A DNA stretch of 64,000 nucleotides from Amphiduros pacificus (lineage: Eukaryota > Annelida > Polychaeta > Phyllodocida > Hesionidae), in contig OX439008.1 of assembly GCA_949316495.1 (NCBI GenBank), positions 18,113,290 through 18,177,289 of the forward strand. Direction: 5' to 3'. Below are positions 24,301-39,300 of this stretch, piece by piece. The translations under genes and the position numbers were made by a program. The notes beneath the pieces were generated by a model that was given only the letters and a program-made list of their open reading frames with translations, made no database searches and was not told the DNA's origin. The number at the start of each line of letters is the position of its first letter. The stretch's first letter is position 1.

Positions 24301-27300
24301 CATCACTAGAAATTATCACGGTTCTCTTGTGTCCAATAAAATCACATTTAGTCTCACTGGCTTGTGCATTAAGATTGTACGAAGCCTGTCGCTAGTAATT
24401 TACATCTGATTTTTCACAATAAAATGTCATTCATTTGATTAAATAATTGAATCTTCACACTGATTCAGACAATTATTTCTCATTACTGTTTCAGCAATGG
24501 GAAGATCATGCATAACAACACGCTGGGGTTTGTTTTCCCTTAAAATGTCACAACATTCACACTACAAATTAAGTAGATTCTTGGGACCCCGTATCAACCA
24601 AAGCTATAATGTAACCATTTGCTACCCTTCATTGCTTCTGTGAAAAATACAATGATTGCCAGAATTAAAGCCAATTAAAATTGAAATATAACAACTCAGG
24701 CGTGAAATGATGAAATATCATTACAATTGAATGTGAAAATTTGATCATCAAATAGTAATATAAATTTGACTTTTGAAATGTAAATGACAAAAATTGGCAA
24801 TTTGACGACATGTTAATATTTATAATAAGGTTATTATTCCTAGAACAAAACAATTCAGTATGAAAATGTGTAGGTGTCAATCATGACAATTGCGAAATAA
24901 TGATCATAAAATTTGATTGACTTCTTTATTGCAATTAAATTGACAAATAATTCATTATCATCTCATCAATTTAAAATCAATGAGTTCCAACTGATCTATT
25001 GCGTACTGGTCTATGGATCACCTTTAATGGTTTGATTATATGTTTAAATGAGTTAGTATAGCCAGCACTTCATATTTGACAAATTGATCAGACTAGAACA
25101 CTTCAACAATATACAAGATTGGTGAAGAATTCGTATTAAGTTAAGGTTCCAGTCATACTATCATTTTCACCTGAAGGCGCATCTTCAGTTTAATGGGTGT
25201 GGATAAAACCACCAAAACCTTTAAGATAGAAGTTGGATGAGTTTTAAAGTAGCTATCCCCAAAACAATATTTATGTGAAATTCTTACTGCTCAAGTTAGC
25301 CTTGCCCTCTGTGGTGATCCAAAGGTCGTGGGTTCGATCCCCGGCTATGCTGAGATTGAACTCATGATTCAATTTCCCATATGAGCTGAGTCCCATACCT
25401 AAAGGGTTAACCCGTTGTCCTTGTAAATCTGTGACCGGGCGGGTCGTCATGTCAAGGACCTGCGACATGACAATTCAGTGAGGCAGCACTATATCTGCTA
25501 CAAGTAGGTCTCATCACGAAATGACTGAAATAGTGTTGAAAGTGATGTAAAACCTCAAACAAACAAACAAGTGAGCCTTGCTACTATGTGGTGTGTTGAA
25601 ATCTGTCAAGATGGGGTTCTTCTCAGAAAATGTTTATTAACATGTTATTTAATTTCAACCAGTTTATTGGACTCATTTTTTTTCTCTAGTGCATTTGTTA
25701 CCAAAATATTAATGTATTCCCTTCACAGTGTACAGAATGGTAGATATCATACCAGCTGTCTTTTCTACAAATCTTCACAACATGCTTTGTGCATAACACC
25801 AGAGACACCTGGTGGATCACAAATGTTGAAACTCACGCATTGAAAATTGATTTGTTCTCTCTTGTGAAAACTATCCCCTTTTGTCTCATTACATATCATG
25901 ATTATATAGGCTTTAAGAGCGCACTAGATTGAAAGAAAAAATCCAACCATAATACTTTTTTGGGCGTATCAAATTTTAAAGCAGTATTGAGGTTTAAGTG
26001 ACATATCTACAGGAAGGCATCCTGTGTAAGCCTGGAGTGCGCATGTCAATTACAAGAGTGATATGATCGCTATGATCAAAGGAACTCCTTCTCAATTGCA
26101 ACTAAAATCTTCCTTTTAACAAGGGCCTCGGGGCCCATACTGGATCCGCAGCATTTGACATGGTGCTTGCTCTCAAATAAACAGTCTCATTTGAGGTTCA
26201 AACAACAGGTGCCATGTTGAGAACAACTCCATCAGATTATAAACCATGTTTAATTGAGGGTTTCTGTCTTGTATTCATAAATTATGTCATATAATGAATA
26301 TTGATGTTTATACAAAAAGTACCACGTCGCAAAACACAAATTATTGAAAAATATATCAATCATGACCAGAATATTGTCACAGTCAGAATATAAGCATATA
26401 TTTTGTATTTTGTTATGGGTTGTATTGTTAAATTTAAGATTAAAATATTGACGGTTACCAACGAGACACAATGCCCAACCCTTCTTGAATTAGACTTGCG
26501 CACCCGAATCTTTCTCCCCCTTTTGTATTTGTTGGGTAATGACCATTCTTAGCCTTTTATTGCAGTTTAGATGGGTTTAAGACCCATTTAAGTAAAAGTA
26601 ATGTATAGTCTTTTCTCAGCTGAGCGCCATCTGGTGGAGCATTATAGCCTAGAGGAGAATTGCAGCCTGGTAGCCCACATGTATCGCGTTGTACAACTTT
26701 TTATAGTCACTAATTCTCAGGACATTTCAGTTGTGCTTGGTGAATGCAGGTATAGGTGTAGATAGCTCTGATGCTATATGTAGAGCTCTAATTCCTAAAT
26801 ATATTGTGAAATATTTATGGTCCAATAATCCCCGCAAGAGGGCGTTGTGGGATATCTGAGTGGATTATCTCCTCTCTGCAGTAATCTCTTGATGGCTTCC
26901 TCCAGAGGAGCTATCCTGCATCAAATAAGCCCCATGACGTGACATACACCCATACACTTATATAGCACTTCCGGATTTTTTTATTTTCTTTTTTTTTAGG
27001 AAGGGAGCTTCAAAGTAAAAAATACAAATCAATCTGATATGAACAATTCAAAAGGCTGACAGAATATTATCTTTGGGTTGAAATCTCTCTTGGCTAAAGT
27101 TACAAAGGATCATTACATTACAGCTCAGAAAATGTGTCGGGGAAACAACAATGACAAAAAACACACGTGGGAAAAGGGGCAACATCTAATGGAAAAGGTT
27201 TGCAAAACAAAAAACCTTCATTAAAATCGTGAAAAGTGCCAATAGGTCAATTTAACATGCTTTTAAAACATTTAGTACACAAATCTGCACGCACATGCCG

Positions 27301-30300
27301 AGGTCTTGCCAGAATTAGGTAAAACCTAATAATGGTGTACTCCAGAGGGCACAAAAAGCCCAAATAAGAACATGAATTGAAAATTGAAATTAAAAAAAAA
27401 TGTGAAAAAAGCCTCAGATAAAAAGAGTTCTCGGGAGACATCAATACACGTGTTCCAAAATTAAGACCAATAAAGTTTTAAAATGAAGGTGATTTTATTA
27501 CTAAGAACAGGACATTGCCTGAAAATGAGAGAAAACCAAGACGGAAAGAACTAGATTGCAAGCAAAATGCAGTGAGAATGAATAAAGCAAGGCCAATTAT
27601 GTGAAAATCAAGAAAACCTGAAGAACATACCTCCTGTGAGAATCATTGTAGAAATTAAACACAGTTTAATATACTTTTTGACAGCTTTCTTTATGTGACA
27701 CCCTGATTCTTTTTTAAATTTGATACATTCACAAACATTTGACACACATAATTATATATTGTATATATATATACACACATCTGATTGGAATTTTAAAAGC
27801 ACATTTATGTGAAATGCGTGACAATTCTAGCCTATGGAACATTGTTTTACATAACAGGAAGACAATTTACATTAATTCAAACAATACTGTTTGATAAGTC
27901 CATATCTGCAAATGATTTGATTATTTTATAATTTGATTTGATTATCAAATTAACAGAGCCACAATTAAAGCTTGACAAGGAATCCACAGAGCGTTACATA
28001 TAATGCATACGAAGATTATTGTGAAATAAGTAGGTCAAGTTACTCACCCATGTCAATGCCGGGTCGGACGTTGCTACGGTAACCCTTCCGGTTGAGGATG
28101 GCTTCCACAAACTCGGCCATGGTAACGTTTAGCCTGTAAGAATGAGATAAAACGAGACTATGGTCAGAAATTACCACGAATGATATGAAATGATTTTAAA
28201 CGTACATGAGCATTAAAGGGCAACATGCAACAATTTTCAAGAACTTGCGGCATCAAGTTCCTATTCAAAACACACTGTGAATATAGCAATTGTGAAAAGA
28301 TATACAAGTTGGGCACGGTGTTCTATGAATCTTTTGTTTGCTCATCATGATTGCTCTGGGGAACCATTCATTACTTTGACTGGCATATTATTAACCCAAG
28401 CCTCATTTATTGTTCACTCTTCGCAAAAGTGCTCCAGCATGTATATTCGCACATGGGAAACTGCAAAATAAAGATTATAAATAAAATCGTGTCCATATAT
28501 CCCCGTCGGACCTAATGAGAGATGACAGGGCGAGTATCGATATAAACCTCACTCAGACTCTTCACAGGAGAGCATAGACATGCTGTCATTGGGGTAAAGC
28601 AAGGATACCTCATTTGGTATCTCCCAGCAATCATTTTTCACTCCCCTCTCATTGCTATATATACCTTATCATGAGTCAAAGTACATACATAATTTCACAT
28701 TACTTCCCAGTTTTATCAAATCTGGATTTCAAAATCGTCTTTTTCTCTGAATCGGGCCGTTTGTATATATATTGGATTCATTTTTTGATAGACTTGAATC
28801 AGTTTTTAATTATCAAATGGTCAGTGATTGTTTTTGAATAATTTAAAAGCTTTGGTGTGAAGTGCAATCATGTATACATGTGAAATTAAAATTGAAATTG
28901 TATTTATGCTATTCACATTAAACTTTGTGTAAACTTTGATTGTAATCTGTATGATATTCATAATATTATATTATGATAACCATGATGTTTTGGTGATATG
29001 TGAATGAGATCAGTGGTGATAATTGTAATGTATAATGATAACCATGATGAATGAGATTAGTGGTGATAATTGTAACGTATAATGATAACCATGATGAATG
29101 AGATCAGTGGTGATAATTGTAACGTATAATAATAACCATGATGAATGAGATCAGTGGTGATAATTGTAACGTATAATGATAACCATGATGAATGAGATCA
29201 GTGGTGATAATTGTAGCGTATAATGATAACCATGATGAATGAGATCAGTGGTGATAATTGTAGCGTATAATGATAACCATGATGAATGAGATCAGTGGTG
29301 ATAATTGTAACGTATAATGATAACCATGATGAATGAGATCAGTGGTGATAATTGTAACGTATAATGATAACCATGATGAATGAGATCAGTGGTGATAATT
29401 GTAACGTATAATGATAACCATGATGAATGAGATCAGTGGTGATAATTGTAACGTATAATGATAACCATGATGAATGAGATCAGTGGTGATAATTGTAGCG
29501 TATAATGATGACCATGATGAATGAGATCAGTGGTGATAATTGTAACGTATAATGATGACCATGATGAATGAGATCAGTGTGATAATTGTAACGTATAATG
29601 ATAACCAGGATGAATGAGATTAGTGGTGATAATTGTAATGTATAATGATAACCATGATGAATGAGATCAGTGGTGATTGAATATATGATAACCAAGATGA
29701 TATTTGATAAGACCCTTAATGTTATTTACAATATGTTATGACAACCATGATGATATCAGAAGAAACCAGCGATAAGAATTTAATCTTATGATAACCATGA
29801 TGATATCAGATGAAACTATTGATGATAATTGTGATATTTTATGATAACCATGATGATATCAGATGAAACTATTGATGATAATTGTGATATCTTATGATAA
29901 CCATGATACCAGTGATGTGATACATGTACTCTATCAAGCCTGTTCATTATACATCTCGCAGTACCACGTTACCATCATCGCGAGACAATATACTAACGAC
30001 GAGAGTTATGTGTGAAAACAAAGGGAGGTTGATTCTATCGCTCTGGGAGGTGCCCATAAGGCTAATAAAAACCTTGTATAAATATGTGCACAGCCCATAA
30101 TAACCATGCTGTGATGTGTGGAATAATGTTTAGAGTTTCAGCACTGTAAGTCTATTTACTGACTGTGATTATTTCATGTCCCTGTGTTCCCCATTGCAGA
30201 GTAAATGTCTCATCTAGGTCTGCATGCCACTGCATATAGCGGCACGATTTACAAACGCTTTTTCCTTGTTGTGTGCTGTCTGTAGAGTGGGTGACCTGGA

Positions 30301-33300
30301 GCAAAAAAGATATGATCCATTTATATCTCAAAGCACCGGATCTAGATTCTAACAATAGAGGCTCGGCACAATCTGACCGTCCTATCGTACAGCTTAATAG
30401 CGATCAGAGCTACTGGCAGATATAGGCATGTCCACATTGTGTAGTTAACATGACCAAAATGCTTATCCTGCAATAGACGTCTTAAAACGAATTGTCCTTA
30501 TCACTGGTATTTGACATCGTTTTTTAGACATGCGCACTGAAGTGTCACGTGATCACTTGGCAATGTCCACACGAATGAAGTCCCCCAGGACTGTTTTGGG
30601 CATTGTTATCGGTGTTATCAGAGTCGTGTTCTACTTGAGAAAGTCAGTTCTTTCTGCCTTCGAACATTGACAAAGGATCACCATATTCAAAATGGACACC
30701 TTATGTGGTAGTTTGAGTTTTTCAGCTTCGTGACCTACATTTGTGTTTCAAGTACAATCTATCACTTGGATGTGTGCAATAATATGTAGCTGTTAAGTAA
30801 AACATTTTAGCACATTAAACAATAAAAGTGACACTTTAAATATAATAAGATCAGTCCCAACAGAATACATTTCAACAAGTTTTATGAGCGATAATAACAC
30901 ATCTCAATTTTAGGCCATCGTTTATTTCATGAGCATGGGGCGTAAGCGCGGGAATAGCAGTAACAGTTTCCTATATATTTTCTTATTTTTTAAAGTTATT
31001 GTCATCTCAGCACTATTTTGGAAACAAATTCACGTTTTCATTTCTATGATTATAGACTTAGCTCGCATTAATATGCTATATGTTATTTTTCACATTACTT
31101 AACATTAATTTTAGACTGCTTAATGTTAGCTTATATTTATTATACAAGACACGTGACCACTATTGACGCCATGAAAATGGTGCCAGAAATTAGAGATATA
31201 TACTCAAATATATCAATTAAACTTGAAAGACCAAAATTTGATCATGAGTAATTTACGTTTCTATATATATTATTTGTAAAGAGTTGGTCTGAATCACGAG
31301 GCATAGTATATCAGGACCTGAGGCATAGCATATTAGGACCAATGCAACTTCAGTAAAGTCATAATCTTTGATTTGTAATTGACATTGACTTTGCAGTGTC
31401 CTAACATCCGGAAAGGTCCCCGCCAAAAGGAGAAGGATGGCGGAGTGGGTTGACCGTACCTATACCAGGGCTAGGGGCATCCACACCTGCCCAGACCCCG
31501 TGCTCTAGGTTTGATGCCACATCGTGTAGTTTGCATATTTCATGGCACGTTGTTCATCACCAGCTGGGGCATCCACATATTCCCTCAGACCCGGCATCCG
31601 GTTACAGAGGCATGATTCAGACAATGCCATTCGCTGAAGGAAGAGACAGCGTCTTAACTTTGACGCCTACTATTATCACGTCTATATCATAGTCTCTCTA
31701 CAGTCTGTCTTCTGCAATTACACATTCTTATTGACTATATATTAATTTACGATCAAAACTTTTCTTTTGCATGCCTCTCGAAGGATAACTTTATATGCCC
31801 GCCCCTTGTACCAAAATCGCACTTCCAGCCACAATAGGTAATTTAAATTTAAACAATGACATAAGGACAAAGGGGGACAAAGGACAAAGGAGGACCTTTC
31901 GTAAAACTGTCTTTGGAAGAAGTTGAAATACATGTTTATGGAAATTAATCTTCGAAGACAAAGGAAATAGTATATTCTTGTTTTAGCAGCCTTATCTATC
32001 ACATAAAATCCATAAAAAGCCATTTGAGCATTTTCATGTATCTGAAATTTATTAATTAGATTGTTTATGATTATAAAGTGTGTTATAAAATGATAAGCCA
32101 CGTGGGCATTCAAGAGATATCAGAATCAGAAGAAATATTTCTTTAATGTGTCAAATGCAGGTTTTTTTTTCCTTTACATGCGCCCAGAAAAAGCAATTCC
32201 ACAAAAGTGGAAACAACATATACGTTCCGTGTCCCTCAAATAAAAATGCAAATTGCTGGCAATGTTTAGACGCAGACAGAAGAGTGTAAAGTTTGGTCTA
32301 GACAATTGCATAATTCTGGGACAATTGCTTTCACTGCCGCTTGTCACTTTAACAATACTCACGCTGAACGACAATGGGTCAGCTTCGCTTTATACCAAAC
32401 AAAAATAAGAAACATTCAATGAAAATAAGACCCTGGTCCATTTCCATTGAATATATTATCCTCTTTTTTTAAAATAAAGTTTCATTGAAAAGAGGATTGG
32501 AATTTTCTCTGTGGCGGGCTTTTAAATTTGGCCCGATATAGCCAATATTGTGCTTTTCATATTAGGACTACAAACAAGACCACCCATGCATGTCGTGTGG
32601 GGAAGGGGTAGCCGATTGTAACCATGCCAACATAGCTATTCACACCTTGTGGGATCACATTGATTGTTTGATGTCAATATTTAACGTCATTGCAGAGCGA
32701 TTATGTGATAGAGATAGAAGGTGATGGGAACTCGGTCATGGGATGATGTATTTGTTTATGATGATTCTCTTGCCGTGATTGCTTAGGATCACATCTGAAA
32801 ACTACTTTATAAAACACCTGATATCAGCAACCAAAATGTTTAACACAAAGAAATATATTATTATACAAATATCTTAGGAACACAAATATTTTAATTTTTA
32901 ACAGCATATCACATTTAGAAAAAAAGGTATTTTCTCAAAGGTGTTTCAGTATGAATTAAATGAAGGTTAATCACTGAGGACTGATGGCAGAATAAATATT
33001 CAAATGAGTGTGCACATACAATCAGGTATATGGAGAGTACGGCCATGATGTTACTGTGTTATTTAACAGGACATCATAACGTACAAAGGCGTATCTCATA
33101 TTCCTTGATCACATTGCAATTTTGTCATTCATTCATTTGTAGACAATTTTTTTACTCTGCTATCTTAATTTTTTAGAATGATTCGTCTATGAAATATCGA
33201 GATATAGACGACGAGGCATATGGCAACGCGCGTCCTAATCTTGGCAAGATCTATCACTATGTGTTAAACGTCATCAGATTGTGTGCATATGGCTGACTGA

Positions 33301-36300
33301 GTTTGGTGCCAAGTTCAGATTTGAATGATTTCAGTTATTTCGTTGAGGAAAATAGTTTTGATACTTTTTTGTGAAAAGTCTGCAATGGTAATGTGTATAG
33401 AAACTCCATTTTTAACAGCAAAGAATTACTTTATTCCTTTAAAGGCCCTGAATGACTGCTTCGTGTCGATGTGCAGTGAAATCATTTATTCTGTAAGCTC
33501 TATTAGGTCTAGATGTTGCCATCATTTTGTTCTTACCGAAACTAGATACCAGACATGGACTAAACTAGTAAAAATAACCATGTAAAAGGTTTTGCTAGGC
33601 TATTGAGAGCGTATCAAAGCCCAATTTGTATGGAAAATGACTTGGACTGATTCTCGGATAATGAGGAGATCTAACATCATTGGTGGCGAGTGAAATCCAA
33701 GATGCCGACTACTGCGCCCTCTACATCAAGAATTAGCTTCACAATGGCATTTATTAGTTGCTGTAACTCCACTGCATTCCCTGTCTGGAATCTGACTCTA
33801 TTCCATAGTGACATCTTGAAGTTGCCTGGGGTTAGAAGGTAAATTAATGTTGCAATCGCACAGAGTTCATTCACCCAAATAGAGATAACTCGGCTTTCAC
33901 CAAATCACCACTGCCTAACACTGGCATACTTCTATATTAACACACTTCAACACATTTGTTGAAGACCCTCCTATACAAACATTGTTAGAAAAGTCCTAAC
34001 AAAACATTCTCTCAAACCTATTTCAATATAGTTTTTGTTACCATGGGATGTCAATTACAGAGGGTCAGTGCCTCTCTGTGTGGTAAAATTTGACCTAATT
34101 ATGATGCGATTCGGTGCAAAAACAGCAGAATCTTGCAAGACATGAGTTTGTCACTTCATAAGCTGAACATTTAAGGAAAAATTCATTCCAAATACAAAAA
34201 GAGGATATTCCCATAAAAGAGACAATTCTTTTTACATTTATTGTCTTTGAATCTGTGAGATTTCATAGTAAAGCAGCCAAAAGTTTGAAATTCTGGCCGG
34301 ACGGGTGGAATGAATTATTAGTTGTCTCTTTGCCTGGCAACCAACTGCTTTATGATGTCAGTGTAAGAGGATTTTTATAGCCTTAGATAGCATGCCTTCT
34401 GAATCATGCCAGACCATTCCCAACCTTGTTGCTGACCTTAGTCCATTTATACAGAATACCACATAATGGAAATATGAGATTGCTTATGACACATTTCCTT
34501 ATTTTAAGATTTGAAGGAGAATTCTCTATTGATATGATATAAGGATTATTATCATTACTGGCCAAATAACACTTACTCAGAACTAGCTATAGTTTATTAA
34601 CGTGGAGAATGTCTGTTTTGCGACGGCTAGCCAGATTTTACACAGATAATAGCTCTGTCCGCATGTTCAATAATCATAACTAATCATGCTGATAACTATG
34701 TGTGTGTGGAGTCAGCGCTGATTACGTGGGCATTGAGGAAATGTTTTGACAAGGCCCACAGACTTCAAAGGGCCCAATGGGCTTATGGGATGCCTGTTGA
34801 ACCAACACTCTGCAATCTTCTTGTAGTAACACGGCCATCAATCTACTCATTAGGGGCGTAGCACCCGTCTTGCCTCCTCCACGCTCTCAGCCCAACAGAT
34901 GGAAATAAATGAAGTGTATCGCTGACCCGGAAACAAGGGATCAGCCATTTGTTGTCAGCGCTCAATACTTGCCCATTGGTGGAGAAAATGGACGAGAAAT
35001 GAGGGAGCAGGCATTGAATGCGCTTACACATGGCATCCTGGCAAAGAAAACTTTGATCATTCGTGATGAATACTTCAAGCTCCCTTAACCCTTTTGACCA
35101 TGATTTGTAGAGTTTTAGTTAAAAGAAATGTAACCCTTTCTACCCAGAATTCCAATTTCCATGTGAAAAGTGTTCCAAGATAAGTGGATAGTCAAGTGGC
35201 AATTTGACATACAAGGCAAAATAGGCTGTCTCGTCCTATGGTATTTATGCATACCTTAGTCTCTCAATGGCTGTTGTCACGGGATAAGCTGATGGGAGTT
35301 TTTTGTGAATTAGATTTCAGGAAAATCTGTAAGGTGTCAAATAACGCCACTTCGGGTAAAAAGAAACGAGCGAGATTACCGTTCCTAACGTGATTAGGGA
35401 ATTTACGCAACGCCGCCTGGTGCTGATATCTTTCTTATGGGACGCTTTCATGGCTTAAGAAGTCTCGTACAAATAGCGTAGATTCTCGTGGTGGTCACCT
35501 GACCAGATTCATGCACGGCATATGCTGAATCTATCCTAAGTTGAACCGAAGCGATAAGATGCTACAATTACCGATTTTTACGATTAGAGCTTGGAAGAGG
35601 AAACTATGATACTGATGGTACAGAAAGCCCAGGGCAGCCTCAACCATTTCATCTCATGTAGAATTTCTTATCAATTAGACACAGGACAGTGGGATTGGCC
35701 ATCTGGGAGTGAGTCAGGGCCGCTCATTGTTCCCTTCTCTGCGGCCGAACTCTGCGCAGCTATCCACCGCCAAGTCCCAGTGCGCGCGCAGAATGTACTT
35801 CCTACCATTCACTACCATTCATGAAGTTCTCCTGTAAGTTTTATCAGTGTGCATCGTGTGATTGTGACTTTTTAGAGCACGTAAACCAGACATCACAGTT
35901 CATGAGCCGCTCTACTGTTACAAAGGCATAATCATTTAGTGAAAAAATACTAATGTTATCGCCATGATGGGCACCACACATGAATTCTTCACTACCAGTG
36001 CCCAATATCACGAACTGCATTAGATATGTATAAGACGGGAATTTGTATATAAACCAGGTCTCAAATAAACTGTGAGTGTCTTCTCATTTTATCCGTGTGT
36101 TACACTGTTTAATGGATTTGATGGTCTTATTAGATCACAGACTTAATGATCAATTACCACAGTAATATCTAGTGATGGAAAACATACCACGCCAGAATTA
36201 AGACACGCATCTTGTTGTGTTCTTTCCAGCTTCATCAATCCTTTTATTTTATAGACTATACCTCACAAGACCGTCTCTGACCCAACATAGACTTAACTGC

Positions 36301-39300
36301 CTCACACGCAGTATTATTTGTTTTAGTTTTTCTTTCCATTTTACAATTAGAAATTGTGTATCGGGAATAACCTTAAAAGTTTTCATCTTGCGATTGTCAG
36401 CCAATAAAACGTGTAATATTTATATTTCACATTTATTTGAAAGAAGGCTTTTGGTATGAACACCATACAGGATAGGAAAAATATAATAACGGCTTAATGT
36501 TATATGACATTGAATACTATGAATATCATTCTGCAGATTGAAAAGACTTTTCATAGTCCTATAAAAATAGGAATAAAATCATACTTGCCAACTGACACAA
36601 CTAAATAGCACACATTCTTAACACAAAAATATGGAAAGTGAGCACGTTTTTCTTTGTGAGTGTTTTAGCCTCCCGTTTTATTATGTGAATACCGCATGAT
36701 AGGGCAGTGGCGTCTGTCCCATAGTAGCTCATCCCGGTCCGTGAGCGGCTCAGTACAAGCTACAAAGCCTTGCCGAGTAACTCTAGACCACCAGACACTC
36801 GCACTAATATTCGTTTTCGTTACACAAATTTACAGTGCAAATCGGAGGAAATTGGAATTGATACACGATACAGAAGGGGGACATTAGGATCAGACTGAAT
36901 GAACATGGCCCCGGAAACTCTTTCAATACGCAGAACATAAGCAGACAGTCCTGGACACACTGCATCTACTGGTGGAAGGTCACTGCGCATGCCCAGCTAC
37001 CATATTGAGGTCACTGTGGTGGAATTGGAGAAACTCTAGTTTGGCCAGATATGTACTGAGTGAGCTGGAACTATTATGGGAAACCGGGACGGGCTCAAAG
37101 TGTAAGGGGACTAAATAGCGTCAGAAGACCGCAGAGAAAGGAAAAAGATTGAAAGTCAAAGGTAAAGGGTATCAAAAGCTTTGAAAGATATAATGCTCAT
37201 TCTTTTTGTATCAATAAAAGTCTTAATCATATCCTGCGTACAATATTACATTGTTAGGGCATTTGACTTACAATACCACATTTATCCATATTTCTATTGC
37301 AGTTGGAGGTTGAACATGACTCAACGGCAAGAAGTTTTCCTTTATAATAGAGATTTCATTCCGGTTAGAGGCAAAGACTAACAAGCACACGTCCCCCATG
37401 GCTAGCAGGCCCTACTAGCACAGTTGGCAGAACGATGTGTCTGTGCCTTTTTTTTGGTCATATAAGTGGAGGACAGGGGGTGGTGGGTTCGATTTCTAAT
37501 GCGGGCAGTGATGTTTTGTCGCGGGGTAAAAAGCTTGAAGTTCAACCAGATTTGGCTTTAATTGCTGACAGGGTCGTACACATTGTTTTCCCATGACCAT
37601 TCATTAGAAACTCTATCATTGACATATGATATGATCTTCAGTCCCTTTTTGAAGAGAGTCGGGCATTGAGAACCGGTGGCAGGCTCCTATTTGACTTACT
37701 ATAGCCTGGATTTTGAATTAAACTAAAATATTCCAAATGTAGAAGTTTTCTGACGGTACACAAATTAGCAAGATGGACTCTGAAAACACAGCAGTAAAAT
37801 CTGACTTAAACAAATATTCCGAGCTGACATTGATCCTTGTGACACTGATTTTTTCTCATAAATAGCACACTGCAGATAGCGCATATCCCCGTGAGCTCTC
37901 TCGTTATGGGTGTATTTCAAACATTGTAATCCCCGCACATTGCAGACAATCGCCTTATATAGTTTGGCGGGAATCTCCTTATTGACAGAAAAACCCCATT
38001 GGATTCCCAAAAGTCGTCTGCTGCGTTAGTTCCCAAAAAAAAGCTTGACAAAACCAGGTGTCAGAGTGAAAAGCTCATTGCATGGTTCTGAGGTATTAAT
38101 TTGGTTTAATAACACTATGAATACATGGGATAGCGGCGGCTCTGTGCGATTTTCTTCTAATTTGTTTTCCTATTTAGGACAATTAGGCGTGTCTCACGTC
38201 AAAACACTAGCCCATCACGTCCTAATTAGGAGAGCACTGCTACATTTATTCTGCATAACCCCGGGCAGACAGGACCAGCACCAGGGGGCGACACAGTGAG
38301 GGATATAGGCCTACCAGAATGAGAGCTTTGCAAAACATTTATACACACAGGCTTGACGGGATTGTTGGATTATTCCGGTAGCGGATCACGGGAATTGAAG
38401 GCAAATATGACAACATGGTGGGACCGTAGGAAAACAAGAGTTCTGGGACAAACAATTGTTTTTGGACGGGATTTAACACATAATGATACAATCACGGACG
38501 TGTTTGGCAAATATCAGAATATCAAATATCAGATTCTGTTAGTTGACGGTGATGGGTGGAAGTTGTCATCATTGATGTGTAAACATAGACATTTTTAGCA
38601 TTAATCGAGATATGGCAATTGTGGAAATATAACCTATATTTATGTGTACAAATTTGATCCTTAATATCTTCCCTGTATATCCGCCCCTCTTGCTGCAGCA
38701 ATAAGGGATTCACTTTACCAACCTCATTAGAGCTAACTGCGAACTTTATCACCAGTCCTTCACGGTACTCAGTGAGAAAGTGCAGTTGTCTGTGCTACTC
38801 CAGACGCCATAACAGTTAACTCTCTCGCCAGCATTGTACAGTTCTCCTTGATCCAACACAACACTCATATAGACAACATGAGAGCTCAATCTATCTCCAG
38901 AATTGTACAGCTTTTTATACTACCGCAATCATTCAAACAAACCAAGCCAGGTTGACAATTAAGTAATCTCTCTTATCCCACATTCCATTCATGATCAGTA
39001 TTTAACAACCCCAACTTATTGTTTTGCCAATTAATTGATACATTCCATCTCCTTGTCTGATCCCTTTGTGAAACCATTGTTGGTAATTTAAATTATCTTA
39101 TTTAAATTACAACTACAGATACTATATATGCCTCCCTTTTAAAGGAATATATATATTTATTCTTATTCTCACACTAATAAATAATTATTCTCACCCTAAT
39201 AAATACTGTTTATAGTGACCATATCTATTCTAGCCCGATATATAGAAATATAAGACTGTCTTCATTACCTGGTACATGGGTGATCATATAGTGGTTATAG

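Larger units (their letters stand above)
21590..28047 (-). other. Intron 2 of the receptor gene
   Basis: A 6.5-kb intron carries a divergent copy of the dispersed repeat family (22776-22890), a SINE with target-site duplications (25306-25567), a GC-richer patch (about 23935-24065) and a CTCF-like motif (26634-26647). No exon is visible. Confidence 0.75.

Noticed and set aside
29480-29695. Repetitive 71-residue protein
   Set aside because: It is a translation of the 47-bp minisatellite, not a gene.
31742-32113. 123-residue minus-strand open frame in intron 1
   Set aside because: The second-longest frame in the window, but its composition follows the AT-rich DNA and it shows no motif; its phase and sequence do not fit the receptor.
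37409-37505. Functional tRNA gene
   Set aside because: The A-box and B-box are present, but the A-B distance is enlarged by a T-rich insertion, the B-box is degenerate and no clean cloverleaf closes; a SINE head fits better and a related copy exists at 3461.
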